Source of the DNA: Sporichthyaceae bacterium
GTDB lineage: Bacteria > Actinomycetota > Actinomycetes > Sporichthyales > Sporichthyaceae
Assembly: GCA_036493475.1 (NCBI GenBank)
Contig: DASXPS010000093.1
Span: forward strand, 20,910 to 84,909
DNA length: 64,000 bases
Direction of reading: 5' to 3'
The number at the start of each line of letters is the position of its first letter. Positions within the stretch are counted from its first letter, which is position 1. Under the pieces are notes generated by a model. It made no database searches. It saw only the letters and a list, made by a program, of their open reading frames with translations, and was not told the origin of the DNA. This document shows, piece by piece, positions 33,738 to 43,334 of this stretch. Position numbers and translations under genes: made by a program.

Positions 33738-34691
33738 ATGAGTAGCTCACGTACAGGCCTGCACAGGACCGACGGCCAGCGGTTGTCCCCGCTGCTCGGG
33801 GTGCTGTGTGGACCGTTCACGCCCACCCTGCACGCGGCGGTTAGGCACCCGTCCAACCCCGTGCGTCGCGGCCTGGACGTGTTGATCACCGTGGCCGGCG
33901 TGCACCGCGGCGGGAAGGTGACCAGCCGGGACCTGAGCGCGGGTGGCCTTCCCGCGCGGCTGTTCACGCCGGAGGGCGTCGGCGCGGACGCCCCGTTGCT
34001 GGTGTTCTTCCACGGCGGCGGCTTCGTGGTCGGTTCGATCAACTCCCACGCGCAGGCCTGCAAGTTCATCGCGCAACGCGGCGCGTGCAAGGTGCTGTCC
34101 GTCGGCTACCGCAAGGCACCCGAGCACCGCTTCCCGACCGCCGTGGAGGACTGCACCGCGGCGTTCCGCTGGGCCGCTGCGCACGCCGCGGAACTCGGCG
34201 TGAACCCCGCCCGCATCGCGGTCGGTGGGGACAGCGCGGGCGGCAACGCCTCGATCGTGGTGTGCCTCAATACGCTGAGCGAGGAGCGGCGGCCGTGCGG
34301 CGCCTGGCTGCTCTACCCGGTGGTCGACGCCGACTTCGACGCGTGGCCCTCGGACAAGCTGTTCGAGAAGGGCCCGCTGCTGTCGGCCGGCTGCCTGCGC
34401 GACATGTTCGCCAACTACTGCAACCCCGGCCAGGAGAAGGACCCGAAGCTGTCCCCGATCAACTCCGATCAGCTCGGCGAACTGCCCCCGATCTACCTGG
34501 CCACGGCGGGCATGGACCCGCTGCGGGATCAGGGCGAGGCCTTCGCCGATCGGGCCCGGTCGGCCGGCGCCAAGGTCGAGCTGCGTCGCTATGACTCGCT
34601 GCCGCACGCCTTCATCAACCTGCTCATCGACCCCGGCGCTCGCTCGGCGGCCGAGGAGTCCGTCCGAGGTCTGCGGGCTCTGTTCGCCTGA
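33738..34691 (+). CDS. Alpha/beta hydrolase of the hormone-sensitive-lipase type
   Basis: This 317-residue esterase has the HSL oxyanion motif FHGGGFVVG (about residues 91-99), nucleophile GDSAGG (Ser near 171), a catalytic Asp in GMDPLRDQGEAF and a His in LPHAFINL. Substrates of such enzymes are short- to medium-chain esters or lactones. The ATG follows GGGAGG. It precedes a P450, an EthA-like monooxygenase and a cholesterol-oxidase-like gene in the same direction; hydrolysis of esters formed by the Baeyer-Villiger enzyme would fit. Confidence 0.92.
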   Translation: MSSSRTGLHRTDGQRLSPLLGVLCGPFTPTLHAAVRHPSNPVRRGLDVLITVAGVHRGGKVTSRDLSAGGLPARLFTPEGVGADAPLLVFFHGGGFVVGSINSHAQACKFIAQRGACKVLSVGYRKAPEHRFPTAVEDCTAAFRWAAAHAAELGVNPARIAVGGDSAGGNASIVVCLNTLSEERRPCGAWLLYPVVDADFDAWPSDKLFEKGPLLSAGCLRDMFANYCNPGQEKDPKLSPINSDQLGELPPIYLATAGMDPLRDQGEAFADRARSAGAKVELRRYDSLPHAFINLLIDPGARSAAEESVRGLRALFA

Positions 34692-34793
34692 TCTTGTACT
34701 GCGGTCACTGATGGCCGTGGTGAAGCTCGGTCCGCCGAGCCATGGCCGGCGCGCTGCGGAAGCGAAAGGCTGGTGCCCGGCGAGGAGGCCGTC

Positions 34794-36125
34794 ATGACGT
34801 TCAACGCGCTGTGGGAAGACGAGGACACCGAGGCGTCCAACGCGAGTGGCAATCCGGACCGCCCGTACGACGAGATCAACCTGTCCACCAAGGCGTTCTG
34901 GTGGGCCACCATGGACGAGCGGGAGCGCAGCTTCGCCGTGCTGCGCAAGGAGCGGCCGATCACCTGGCAACCCCCCTTCGAGGACCAGCTCATCGACGAG
35001 CCGTTGGACTACGGCTATTGGGCGGTCACCACGCACCGGCACCTGGTCGAGGTGACCCGGCGGCCCGAGGACTTCCTGTCCAGCCCGAGCATCTTGATGG
35101 AGAACGTGCCGGTACAGACGTTGGAGGCCGCGCAGTCGATCATCGCCATGGACCCGCCACGGCACTCCTCGCTGCGCCGGCTGATGGCGGCCGCCTTCAC
35201 GCCCCGTCAGATGCGACGGATCGAGGACCAGATCAACGCCAACGCGGCGCTGGTGGTGGACAACCTGCTGCAGAAGGCGAAGGAGTCGCCCGACGGTTGG
35301 GTCGATTTCGTTGCCGAGTGCGCCAACCTGCTGCCCATGCACAACATCAACGACATGATGGGCGTCCCCGACGGCCAGCGGCAGGAAGCCGCCGACTGGA
35401 TGATGAAGGCCACCTCCTGGAGCGACCCCGAATACGCGGGGGACACCAAGGAGTCCGCGATCACGATGCTGTTCGACTCGGTGATCTACATGCACGAGTT
35501 GGCGGCCGAGCTGATCGAGGACCGCCGGGCCAACCCGGGGCCGGACCTGTTCAGCTCCTTGGTGCAGGCCGAGGTCGACGGCGAACGGCTCGAGGACCAC
35601 GAGATCGGGTCGTTCTTCGTGCTGCTGACCATCGCGGGCAACGACACCACCCGGCAGTCCCTGGCCCACGGGATGCGCGCGCTGACCACGCACCCGGACC
35701 AGCGAGCCTGGCTGATGGCCGACCTGCCGGGCCGGATGGCCACCGCGGCCGAGGAAATCGTCCGCTGGGCCACCCCGATCATGACCTTCCGGCGCACCGC
35801 CGCGCGGGACTGCGAGATCGACGGGGTGCAGATCACCAAGGGCGACAAGGTGGTGCTTTTCTACTCCTCGGCCAACCGCGACGAGCTGGCCATCGATCGG
35901 CCCCACGAGCTCGATTTCTCCCGGCACCCGAACCCGCACGTGGCCTTCGGCGGCGGCGGCATCCACCATTGCCTCGGCAATCAGCTGGCGCGCTTCCAGA
36001 TCCGGGCACTGTTTTCCGAACTGCTCACCCGCTGCCCCGACATTGAGGCCGGCGAGCCTATACTTACTCCTGGTAACTTCTTCCATGTGGTCAAGCGGAT
36101 GCAGTGCCGTCCGTATCCCTCCTAG
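34794..36125 (+). CDS. Cytochrome P450, CYP124/CYP125/CYP142-like
   Basis: This 443-residue P450 has I-helix AGNDTTRQSLAHGM, ExxR in EEIVRW and haem loop FGGGGIHHCLG (Cys near residue 384). The AGNDTTR and INxSTKAFWW-type N-terminal region recall the mycobacterial sterol-tail/branched-lipid omega-hydroxylases CYP125, CYP142 and CYP124; the exact subfamily cannot be set by eye. The ATG at 34794 lies 8 bases after GGAGG; a GTG 21 bases upstream is the alternative. It lies between the hydrolase and the EthA-like gene. Confidence 0.9.
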   Translation: MTFNALWEDEDTEASNASGNPDRPYDEINLSTKAFWWATMDERERSFAVLRKERPITWQPPFEDQLIDEPLDYGYWAVTTHRHLVEVTRRPEDFLSSPSILMENVPVQTLEAAQSIIAMDPPRHSSLRRLMAAAFTPRQMRRIEDQINANAALVVDNLLQKAKESPDGWVDFVAECANLLPMHNINDMMGVPDGQRQEAADWMMKATSWSDPEYAGDTKESAITMLFDSVIYMHELAAELIEDRRANPGPDLFSSLVQAEVDGERLEDHEIGSFFVLLTIAGNDTTRQSLAHGMRALTTHPDQRAWLMADLPGRMATAAEEIVRWATPIMTFRRTAARDCEIDGVQITKGDKVVLFYSSANRDELAIDRPHELDFSRHPNPHVAFGGGGIHHCLGNQLARFQIRALFSELLTRCPDIEAGEPILTPGNFFHVVKRMQCRPYPS

Positions 36126-36138
36126 AGGAGCGCCCGCC

Positions 36139-37602
36139 TTGAACGATCTCGACGTCCTTATCGTCGGCGCCGGCCTGTCCGGGATCGGCGCCGCGCACCG
36201 GATCACCACCGAGCACCCGCAGCGCAGCTATGCGGTGCTGGAGGCCCGCGAGGCCATCGGCGGCACCTGGGACCTGTTCCGTTACCCCGGCATCCGCTCG
36301 GACTCCGACGCGTTCACGATGAGCTATCCGTTCCGGCCGTGGGCCAGTCGCAAGGCCATTGCGCCGGGCGATGAGATCCGCGCCTACGTGCAGGGCGCCG
36401 CGGCCGACGCGGGCATCGACCAGCACATCCGCTTCGGTACCACGGTGCGCTCGGCGTCCTGGTCGTCGAGGGCCGCCCGGTGGACGGTGCAGACCGACGA
36501 GCGGGGCACCGGAGTCACCTACACCTGCAAGTTCCTCTACCTGTGCACCGGTTACTACTCCTACGACGCCCCACATCAGCCGGTCTTCCCCGGCGCCGAG
36601 GACTTCATCGGCCAGGTGATTCATCCTCAGTTCTGGCCGGAGGATCTGGACTACGCGGGCAAGCGGGTCGTGGTGATCGGCAGCGGCGCGACCGCGGTCA
36701 CTCTGGTGCCGTCCATGGCGACCACCGCGGCGCACGTGACCATGCTGCAGCGCTCGCCGTCGTACGTGCTGGCCATGCCCGAGGTGGACCACATCGCCGA
36801 GTTGCTGAAGAAGGTGTTGCCCGCAAAGACCGCGCACACGGTGGTGCGGGCGAAGAACATGGCGCTGCTGCAGGGCATCTATGAGCTGTCCCGGCGCAGG
36901 CCGGGCCTGGCCCGCAAGCTGGCCCGCAAGGGCGCGGTGGCGTTCCTGAAGGACGAGGCGTACGTCGACAAGCACTTCAAGCCGCGCTATCACCCGTGGG
37001 ACCAGCGGCTGTGCCTGGTGCCGGACGGGGACATGTTCAAGGCCATCCGCAACGGCAGCGCCTCGGTGGTGACCGACACCATCGACCGGTTCGTGCCCGA
37101 AGGCATCAGGTTGAGCTCGGGCGAGGTGCTCGAGGCCGACATCATCATCTCCGCCACAGGTCTGACGCTGCGTCGGTTCGGCGACCTGAGCCTGGACCTG
37201 GACGGGGTTGAGGTCGACCTGGCGGACACCGTTGCCTACCGGGCGATGATGGTGTCCGGGGTGCCGAACTTCGGTTTCTGCTTCGGCTACTCCAACAACT
37301 CCTGGACGCTGCGGGCGGACTTGTCCGCGCGCTACCTGTGCCGGCTACTGGCCCATATGGACGCGCACGGCTACGACGTGGCCACCCCGACGCTACCCGG
37401 CAAGGTGGGTCGCAAGCCGTTCCTGGATCTGAGCTCGGGCTACGTGACGCGCGGCATCGCGCTGTTCCCGAAAGCCGGCGACCGTGGGCCGTGGCAGGTC
37501 AGCCAGAACCACCTGAAGATGGCCGCCGGCTTCCGGCGCAACGATCTCGATGAGGACATGACCTTCTCCAAGGTTCAGCGAACGACCCCGGTCACCGCGT
37601 GA
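36139..37602 (+). CDS. EthA/MymA-like flavin monooxygenase (Baeyer-Villiger type)
   Basis: This 487-residue enzyme is close to M. tuberculosis EthA in length and sequence: IVGAGLSGIGAAHR (FAD site, about 7-20), GGTWDLFRYPGIRSDSD, the Baeyer-Villiger fingerprint FIGQVIHPQFWP (about 157-168), VVVIGSGATAVTLVPSM (NADPH site) and HYxPWDQRLCLVPDGDMF. It should insert oxygen next to ketones using FAD and NADPH. The TTG start at 36139 follows GGAG by 8 bases; longer upstream readings run into the P450 gene. It is coupled to the oxidase gene by GTGA. A sterol or side-chain ketone is a plausible substrate. Confidence 0.92.
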   Translation: MNDLDVLIVGAGLSGIGAAHRITTEHPQRSYAVLEAREAIGGTWDLFRYPGIRSDSDAFTMSYPFRPWASRKAIAPGDEIRAYVQGAAADAGIDQHIRFGTTVRSASWSSRAARWTVQTDERGTGVTYTCKFLYLCTGYYSYDAPHQPVFPGAEDFIGQVIHPQFWPEDLDYAGKRVVVIGSGATAVTLVPSMATTAAHVTMLQRSPSYVLAMPEVDHIAELLKKVLPAKTAHTVVRAKNMALLQGIYELSRRRPGLARKLARKGAVAFLKDEAYVDKHFKPRYHPWDQRLCLVPDGDMFKAIRNGSASVVTDTIDRFVPEGIRLSSGEVLEADIIISATGLTLRRFGDLSLDLDGVEVDLADTVAYRAMMVSGVPNFGFCFGYSNNSWTLRADLSARYLCRLLAHMDAHGYDVATPTLPGKVGRKPFLDLSSGYVTRGIALFPKAGDRGPWQVSQNHLKMAAGFRRNDLDEDMTFSKVQRTTPVTA

Positions 37603-39332
37603 GTTCAAGCGCGGTCGACTACGACGTCCTGGTCATCGGGTCGGGGTTCGGCGGCAGCGTGACCGCACTGCGGTTGACCGAAAAGGGCTACCGCGTCGGC
37701 GTGCTCGAGGCGGGGCGCCGGTTCACTGCCGACACCCTGCCGCGCACCTCCTGGGACGTGCGCAACTTCGTGTTCGCACCAAGGCTCGGGTGCTACGGCA
37801 TTCAGCGCATCCATGTGCTGCGGGATGTGATCGTGCTGGCCGGCGCGGGCGTCGGTGGCGGGTCGTTGAACTACGCCAACACGCTCTACCAACCCAGCGC
37901 GGAGGCGTTCTACCGCGACCCGCAGTGGGCAGACATCACCGACTGGCGGGCCGAACTCGACCCGTACTACGCGCAGGCCTCGAAGATGCTCGGTGTGGTC
38001 ACCCAGCCCAGCGACACCCCCAGCGACCGGGTCATGCGGGCCGTGGCCGAGGAGTTCGGCAAGGCCGACACCTACACCCCGACCCGGGTCGGGGTGTTCT
38101 TCGGCCGGGACGGGGCGCAGGAACCCAGCGTTGAGGTGCCCGACCCGTTCTTCGGTGGCGTCGGGCCGGTCCGGCGGGGCTGCATCGAGTGCGGCGCGTG
38201 CATGACCGGCTGCCGGCACGGCGCCAAGAACACGTTGACCACCAACTACTTGGCCCTCGCCGAAGGTGCCGGTGCTGTGGTACACCCCGAAACGACGGTG
38301 CTCACGGTGGCACCGCATTCCACCGGGGGTTACGCGGTGACGACGCGTCAGACGGTCGGTCGGGGCCGGCGAGTATTCACCGCCGAGCAGGTGGTGTTCG
38401 CTGCGGGCACCTATGGCACCCAGAAGTTGTTGCACCGCATGCGCGACACGGGTGTGTTGCCGAATATTTCGGCCCGCCTCGGCGAGGTGACGCGTACCAA
38501 CTCCGAGGCCATCGTCGGTGGGGTCTCCCGGCGCCGTCCGGAGCCGGGCAGCGACCGGGACTTCACGCAGGGGGTGGCCATCACCTCGTCGTGGTTCCCG
38601 GACGAGCACACCCATGTCGAGCCGTGCCGATACTCCCGCGGCAGCAACGCGATGGCGCTGTTGGGCACGATCCAGGTGGACGGCGGCGGCCGCATCCCGC
38701 GGCCGATCCGAGCGCTGGGCCAAATCGCGGCGCACCCCATTCGGTTCCTCCGGTCACTCTCGGCCCGGCACTGGTCGGAGCGAGCAGTGATCGCATTGGT
38801 CATGCAGTCGGTGGACAACTCGATCACCGTGCATCGCACCAAGCGGGGGCGGCTGACGTCCAGTCAGGGCCACGGCGCGCCCAACCCGACGTACCTGCCG
38901 GTGGCCAACGAGGTGGCCCGCAAGATCGCAGAGCAGATCGACGGGGACCCGCTGGGCTCGGTCGGGGAGCTGATCGACCTGCCGATGACCGCGCACTTCA
39001 TCGGCGGCGCGGTGATCGGTGCCACACCGAGCACCGGCGTGGTGGATGCCTACCAGCGGTTGTACGGCCACCCCGGCTTACACGTGGCGGACGGCTCCGC
39101 GCTGTCCGCGAACCTCGGGGTGAACCCGTCGCTGACCATCACCGCGCAGGCGGAGCGGGCGATGGCGTTCTGGCCGAACTCCGGCGAGGCCGACTCGCGG
39201 CCCGCGCTGGGTGAGCCCTACCGGCGGCTGGACCCGGTGCGCCCGCATCACCCCACGGTGCCCGCCGGCGCCCCGGCCGCGCTGGACCTGCCCTGGCCGT
39301 CCGCGCGGGAGGGCTCGACCACCTCCGGCTGA
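37599..39332 (+). CDS. choD: GMC oxidoreductase, ChoD-like cholesterol oxidase
   Basis: This 577-residue flavoprotein matches M. tuberculosis ChoD (Rv3409c) along its whole length: IGSGFGGSVTALRLTEKGYR (FAD site), SWDxRxFxxAPRLGCYGIQRIH, AGAGVGGGSLNYANTLY, GCIECGACMTGCRHGAKNTL (Cys-rich segment, about 190-207), AITSS, VIALVMQSVDNSIT and the C-terminal NLGVNPSLTITAQAERA. It is expected to oxidise 3-beta-hydroxysteroids or a related alcohol, though whether ChoD proteins really use cholesterol in vivo is debated. The GTG start overlaps the monooxygenase stop. Its 3' end overlaps the MMPL gene by 85 bases. Confidence 0.92.
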   Translation: MSSSAVDYDVLVIGSGFGGSVTALRLTEKGYRVGVLEAGRRFTADTLPRTSWDVRNFVFAPRLGCYGIQRIHVLRDVIVLAGAGVGGGSLNYANTLYQPSAEAFYRDPQWADITDWRAELDPYYAQASKMLGVVTQPSDTPSDRVMRAVAEEFGKADTYTPTRVGVFFGRDGAQEPSVEVPDPFFGGVGPVRRGCIECGACMTGCRHGAKNTLTTNYLALAEGAGAVVHPETTVLTVAPHSTGGYAVTTRQTVGRGRRVFTAEQVVFAAGTYGTQKLLHRMRDTGVLPNISARLGEVTRTNSEAIVGGVSRRRPEPGSDRDFTQGVAITSSWFPDEHTHVEPCRYSRGSNAMALLGTIQVDGGGRIPRPIRALGQIAAHPIRFLRSLSARHWSERAVIALVMQSVDNSITVHRTKRGRLTSSQGHGAPNPTYLPVANEVARKIAEQIDGDPLGSVGELIDLPMTAHFIGGAVIGATPSTGVVDAYQRLYGHPGLHVADGSALSANLGVNPSLTITAQAERAMAFWPNSGEADSRPALGEPYRRLDPVRPHHPTVPAGAPAALDLPWPSAREGSTTSG

Positions 39333-41524
39333 GGTCGCCGCGGCCACCAGTTCAACGGGCCCAACAGCATCGCCGCGGCGGGCACAATGAGCGTGCGCAC
39401 GATCAGAGTGTCCAACAGCAACCCGATCGCGATTGCCGTGCCGACCTCGGAGAGGTCCAGCAGGGGCGCGGGCACCAGCGCCAGGAAGCTGCCCGCGAAG
39501 ATGAGCCCGGCCGAGGTGATCACCCCGCCGGTGCTGATCACCGCGCGCGCGATACCCGGCCGGTCCCCGGTGGGCGTCTCCTCCCGGATACGCGCGGTGA
39601 GCAGCAGGTTGTAGTCCGCGCCCACGGCCACCAGGAACACGAACGTGACGATCGGCAGGAACCACACCAGTGGACGGCCCAACAGGGTGTGCCACACCAG
39701 CGCGGTCACGCCGATCGCCGCGGCATAGGACAGCACCACCGAGGCCAGCAGATACAGCGGCGCCACCAGTGCCCGCAGCACCATGACCAGGATGAGCACG
39801 ACGGCGGCGAGCACCATCGCGGCGACCACCTTCAGGTCCCGACGCAGCAGGTCGTGCAGGTCCGCACCGAACGCGGCGGCCCCGGTCACCTCGACCCGCG
39901 CGCCGGCCAGCGCGGTGCCGGGCAACGCGGTGCGCAACGCGGCCTGCTCGGCGCGCAGCCGGGCCCGGCCCGCGGGGCTGAGGGGGTTGGCGTCGCCGCT
40001 GACCAGGATGCGCGCGGTGTGCCCGTCGGCGGAGACGACCTGCGCGAGCGCCGCCGTGGCCACCGCCGGGTCGATCTTCGACCCCTTTTTTCCCTTCGGG
40101 GGCAGCAGGTCCGCCGGGCTGTGCATCATCGCCACACCCGGCACCGCGGCCACCGCCGCGGCGGGCCGGGCGAACGCGGCCAGTGCCGCGGGAGTGCGCA
40201 GATCGGCGCGGCTGGTCAGCACGAAGAAATCGGGCAGCGTGGCGTGGTGTGGGAAGTGCGCGTTGAGCGCGTCCAATGCGCGCGCATTCTTGGAGTGCGG
40301 TTGCAGGGCGTTCTCGTCCACGCTGGTGTGCACGCCGGCCGCGAACGCGGCGAACGGCGCGAGCACCAGCACTGCGACCGCCAGCACGGCTGCTGGTCGC
40401 CGGGCCAGCAGATCCGCGGTGGCCGTCCACCGGCGCACCGAGCCGGCGCCGCCCGCCCGCGCCGCCCGGTCCCCGGTCAACACCAGCAGCGCGGGGGTCA
40501 ACGTCAACGCCACCGCGGCGGTGACCGCGATGCTCAACGCCAACGCCGGGCCGAGCGTGTGCAGCGCGGCCAGGCGCGCGGCAAGCATCGCCGCGCTGCC
40601 GACCATGACGGTGGCCGCCGACGCGGCCAGCACCGGACCGAGCGCCACCAACGCGGCCCGTGCCGCTGCCGGTGGCGAGGCCCCAGCGGCGAGGCCCTCC
40701 TGGTGACGGCTGATCAGAAACACGGCGTAGTCGGTGCCGGCGCCGAACACCACCACCACGACGAAGGCGTCGGTGTAGGTGGACACCGGCATCCCGTGCT
40801 CACCGGCCAGCGAGATCAGACCGCGGGCGCAGAGCACGGAGGTGAGGATGGTCGCCAGCGGGATCGCCATCAGCCGCGGACGCCGGTAGATGCCCAACAG
40901 AATGCCCAGGATCAGCACCAAGGCGATCACCGTCACCGGCACCATGATGTGTTCGATTTTGTCCATGAGGTCGGTGATCATCGCGACGTCACCGCCCACG
41001 TGCACGTTCAGTCCGGGCGGCGGATCGAGCGCCCGGGCGGTATCCCGCAGCCAGTGCACGTCGCGGACCCCCTGCGGCGAGCCGACCTGCGGGGGGATCG
41101 CGGTCGGCAGGTAGGTCGCCGCACCGTCCGCGCTGCGCAGGGAGGGGGCCAACAGCGGATCGGTCAGGTCGTCCTGGACGTCCAGCACCCGATCCGGAGC
41201 GGCCCGCAACGCCGCCACAAAGCGCCCCTGATAGGCCCGGTCGGCGGCGGTGAGCCCGCCGGGGTGCTCCAGCACGACCAGGACGTAGCCGTGCGCGCCG
41301 GGCGCACCGAAGGCCGCCTCCATACTCTGCAGGCCCCGCACGCTCGCCGAGTTCGACGGCAGGAACGGCGCGCTCTTGTTGCGCACCACGTGTTCGAACT
41401 GCGGCACGAACACGTTGAACGCCATCGCGACCAGCAGCCAGGCGGTGATCACCCGCCAGGGTCGGGTACCGACTGCGGCGCCGATCCGGCCGAAAACCGT
41501 CAGTCCCCGGTCTCGCGGAACCAC
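39248..41524 (-). CDS. MMPL/RND-family transporter
   Basis: This 758-residue membrane protein has two repeats of a large extracytoplasmic domain plus a block of membrane helices: helix 1 (VITAWLLVAMAFNVFVP), a block from about 190 to 350 (GAGTDYAVFLISRHQEGL) and a second block from about 560 to 730 (VAVGADYNLLLTARIREET). The two GA(G/D)xDYxxxLxxR motifs carry the acidic residues used in proton coupling. Such proteins export lipids or siderophores. The GTG start overlaps the SUKH-like gene by 25 bases. The last 28 residues are antisense to the end of choD. Confidence 0.92.
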   Translation of the reverse strand: MVPRDRGLTVFGRIGAAVGTRPWRVITAWLLVAMAFNVFVPQFEHVVRNKSAPFLPSNSASVRGLQSMEAAFGAPGAHGYVLVVLEHPGGLTAADRAYQGRFVAALRAAPDRVLDVQDDLTDPLLAPSLRSADGAATYLPTAIPPQVGSPQGVRDVHWLRDTARALDPPPGLNVHVGGDVAMITDLMDKIEHIMVPVTVIALVLILGILLGIYRRPRLMAIPLATILTSVLCARGLISLAGEHGMPVSTYTDAFVVVVVFGAGTDYAVFLISRHQEGLAAGASPPAAARAALVALGPVLAASAATVMVGSAAMLAARLAALHTLGPALALSIAVTAAVALTLTPALLVLTGDRAARAGGAGSVRRWTATADLLARRPAAVLAVAVLVLAPFAAFAAGVHTSVDENALQPHSKNARALDALNAHFPHHATLPDFFVLTSRADLRTPAALAAFARPAAAVAAVPGVAMMHSPADLLPPKGKKGSKIDPAVATAALAQVVSADGHTARILVSGDANPLSPAGRARLRAEQAALRTALPGTALAGARVEVTGAAAFGADLHDLLRRDLKVVAAMVLAAVVLILVMVLRALVAPLYLLASVVLSYAAAIGVTALVWHTLLGRPLVWFLPIVTFVFLVAVGADYNLLLTARIREETPTGDRPGIARAVISTGGVITSAGLIFAGSFLALVPAPLLDLSEVGTAIAIGLLLDTLIVRTLIVPAAAMLLGPLNWWPRRPQPEVVEPSRADGQGRSSAAGAPAGTVG

Positions 41525-41940
41525 GCGTCCAACATCGACTGCAGGTCCGAGGCCACCCAGCGAGTCTCCCGGCGGTCGGCCACCCAGAGGTAAACGTCGG
41601 GGCGGTTCTCCTCGAGCCGGTAGGCGAACAGATCCTCGCCCCCGGTGTCGCCGAAGAACAGCAGGTCAACCTCGAGGCCCCCGCCCTCGGGCATCGCCGG
41701 GGTGTCCCCGTCCCGGCCGAGCTCCAGGTTCTCCTCGACGATGCGCTCCACCGGCCAGACTGGCTCACCGCCCTCGTCGTCGGCCAGCCCGTCGGTCTCC
41801 AGCAACAGCGAGCGCAGGTCCCGTGGCAGATCCAGGCCGAGCTTGTCCTCCAGCTCGTCGATGGTGGCCTCGTCGGCCGGGTCGGCCAGCTCGACGACGA
41901 CCCCGAAGTCGTCGAGGGTCCGCAGCCAGGCCGTCCACAT
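41500..41940 (-). CDS. SMI1/KNR4 (SUKH)-like protein
   Basis: This 146-residue acidic protein has the SUKH-type pattern: DEATIDELEDKLGLDLPRDLRSLLLETDGL near the N-terminus, then WPVERIVEEN, FFGDTGGEDLFAYRLEE and VYLWVADRRETRWVASDLQSML. Members include immunity proteins and general partner-binding proteins. The ATG at 41940 is used; in-frame codons upstream (TTG, GTG) are less likely. It lies directly before the MMPL gene, with no toxin gene nearby, so an immunity role is not supported. Confidence 0.8.
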   Translation of the reverse strand: MWTAWLRTLDDFGVVVELADPADEATIDELEDKLGLDLPRDLRSLLLETDGLADDEGGEPVWPVERIVEENLELGRDGDTPAMPEGGGLEVDLLFFGDTGGEDLFAYRLEENRPDVYLWVADRRETRWVASDLQSMLDAWFRETGD

Positions 41941-41991
41941 GGGCGTCACCCTAACCCTCAAGGGCCGCCATTCGGGGGACCCGACGCCGGG

Positions 41992-42594
41992 TCAGACGAT
42001 CAGTCGACGCAGCGCGGGCAGCAACTGACGTAACGCCTGTCCGCGGTGCGAGATCGCGTCCTTTTCCGCGGCGGACATCTCGGCGGTGGTGCGCTCGTGC
42101 CCGTAGGGCTGGAAGATCGGGTCATAGCCGAAACCGTTGCTGCCGCGGCGTTCCCGCAGCAACACGCCGGTGATGGTGGCCAGCACGGACTGTCCGGTGC
42201 CGTCCGGCAACGCCAACGCCGCCGCGCAGGCGAACTTCGCGCCGCGCCTCTCGTCCGGCACGTCCTGCAGTTGGCCGAGCACCAGGTCCAGGTTCGCCTC
42301 GTCGTCGCCGTGCTTCCCGGCCCAGCGCGCAGAGAAGATGCCGGGCATCCCGTTCAGCGCGTCCACACACAGCCCGGAGTCGTCGGCGATCGCGGGCACG
42401 CCGCTGGCCTGAGCCACCGCGTGCGCTTTCAGCAGCGCGTTCTCGGCGAATGTCGTCCCGGTCTCGGCCACCTCGGGCACATCGGCGAAGGCGTCCACCC
42501 CGCACACCTGCAGCGGCAGGTCGGCCTCGGCCAGGATGCGGGCGAGTTCGGCGAGCTTGGCCGCGTTGCGGGTGGCCAGCACGATCCTGTTCAC
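41992..42594 (-). CDS. rdgB: XTP/dITP diphosphatase (non-canonical purine NTP pyrophosphatase)
   Basis: This 200-residue HAM1/RdgB-family enzyme has [12 protein letters not shown] at the N-terminus, [34 protein letters not shown] (about 70-93), [10 protein letters not shown] and [10 protein letters not shown]. It removes deaminated purine nucleotides such as dITP and XTP from the pool. The GTG start overlaps the rph stop (GTGA), the same arrangement as Rv1340-Rv1341 in M. tuberculosis. Confidence 0.96.
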   Translation of the reverse strand: MNRIVLATRNAAKLAELARILAEADLPLQVCGVDAFADVPEVAETGTTFAENALLKAHAVAQASGVPAIADDSGLCVDALNGMPGIFSARWAGKHGDDEANLDLVLGQLQDVPDERRGAKFACAAALALPDGTGQSVLATITGVLLRERRGSNGFGYDPIFQPYGHERTTAEMSAAEKDAISHRGQALRQLLPALRRLIV

Positions 42595-43310
42595 CCCGAC
42601 AGCGCCGCCTGCTGAATGCGCGTCAGTTCCGCACAGCCGCCCACCGCCAGGTCCAGCAGTGTGTCGAGCAACGCCCGGTCGAACGGCGCGCCCTCCGCGG
42701 TGCCCTGCACCTCGACGAAGTTGCCCGCGCCGGTGCAGACCACGTTCATGTCGGTGTCCGCCGCGACGTCCTCGACGTACTCCAGGTCCAACACCGGCAC
42801 GCCGAGGGACACCCCGACGCTGACCGCGGCCACCGAGTCGCGCAGCGGCTCCCCGCGCAGCGCGCCGCGCTCACGCAGCCAACTGATGCCGTCGGCCAAC
42901 GCCACATATGCGCCGGTGATGGCCGCGGTGCGGGTACCGCCGTCGGCCTGCAGCACGTCGCAGTCCAGCACGATGGTGTTCTCCCCGAGCGCCTTGTAGT
43001 CGACCACCGCGCGCAGGCTGCGCCCGACCAACCGGGAGATCTCCTGGGTACGGCCGCCGAGGCGTCCCTTCACCGACTCGCGATCGCTGCGGGTGTTGGT
43101 GGACCGCGGCAGCATGGCGTATTCCGCGGTGACCCAGCCCAGTCCGCTGCCTTTTCGCCAGCGTGGCACCCCCTCGGTGACGCTGGCCGCACACAGCACC
43201 TTGGTGCGCCCGAACTCCACCAACACCGATCCCTCGGCGTGCTCCAGCCAGTGGCGGGTGATGGTCACCGGACGAAGTTGATCGGCCGCGCGGCCGCCGG
43301 GACGTTCCAC
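42591..43310 (-). CDS. rph: Ribonuclease PH
   Basis: This 239-residue phosphate-dependent 3'-5' exoribonuclease trims tRNA 3' ends. Characteristic segments are [78 protein letters not shown] and [23 protein letters not shown]. The length is normal. It is coupled to rdgB and lies 25 bases after a long hairpin. Confidence 0.97.
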   Translation of the reverse strand: MERPGGRAADQLRPVTITRHWLEHAEGSVLVEFGRTKVLCAASVTEGVPRWRKGSGLGWVTAEYAMLPRSTNTRSDRESVKGRLGGRTQEISRLVGRSLRAVVDYKALGENTIVLDCDVLQADGGTRTAAITGAYVALADGISWLRERGALRGEPLRDSVAAVSVGVSLGVPVLDLEYVEDVAADTDMNVVCTGAGNFVEVQGTAEGAPFDRALLDTLLDLAVGGCAELTRIQQAALSG

Positions 43311-43334
43311 GCCCGCGACCCTACAGACCCCACC

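Noticed and set aside
33747..36209. 820-residue minus-strand open frame opposite the hydrolase and P450 genes
   Set aside because: It lies antisense to two genes with intact catalytic motifs and has no recognisable domain.
39689..41593. 634-residue plus-strand frame opposite the MMPL gene
   Set aside because: The sequence is low-complexity Arg/Gly/His/Gln, typical of a shadow frame; the minus-strand MMPL motifs are convincing.
41500..41940. Toxin-immunity locus around the SUKH-like protein
   Set aside because: No toxin, secretion or polymorphic-toxin gene is adjacent; neighbours are MMPL and rdgB.
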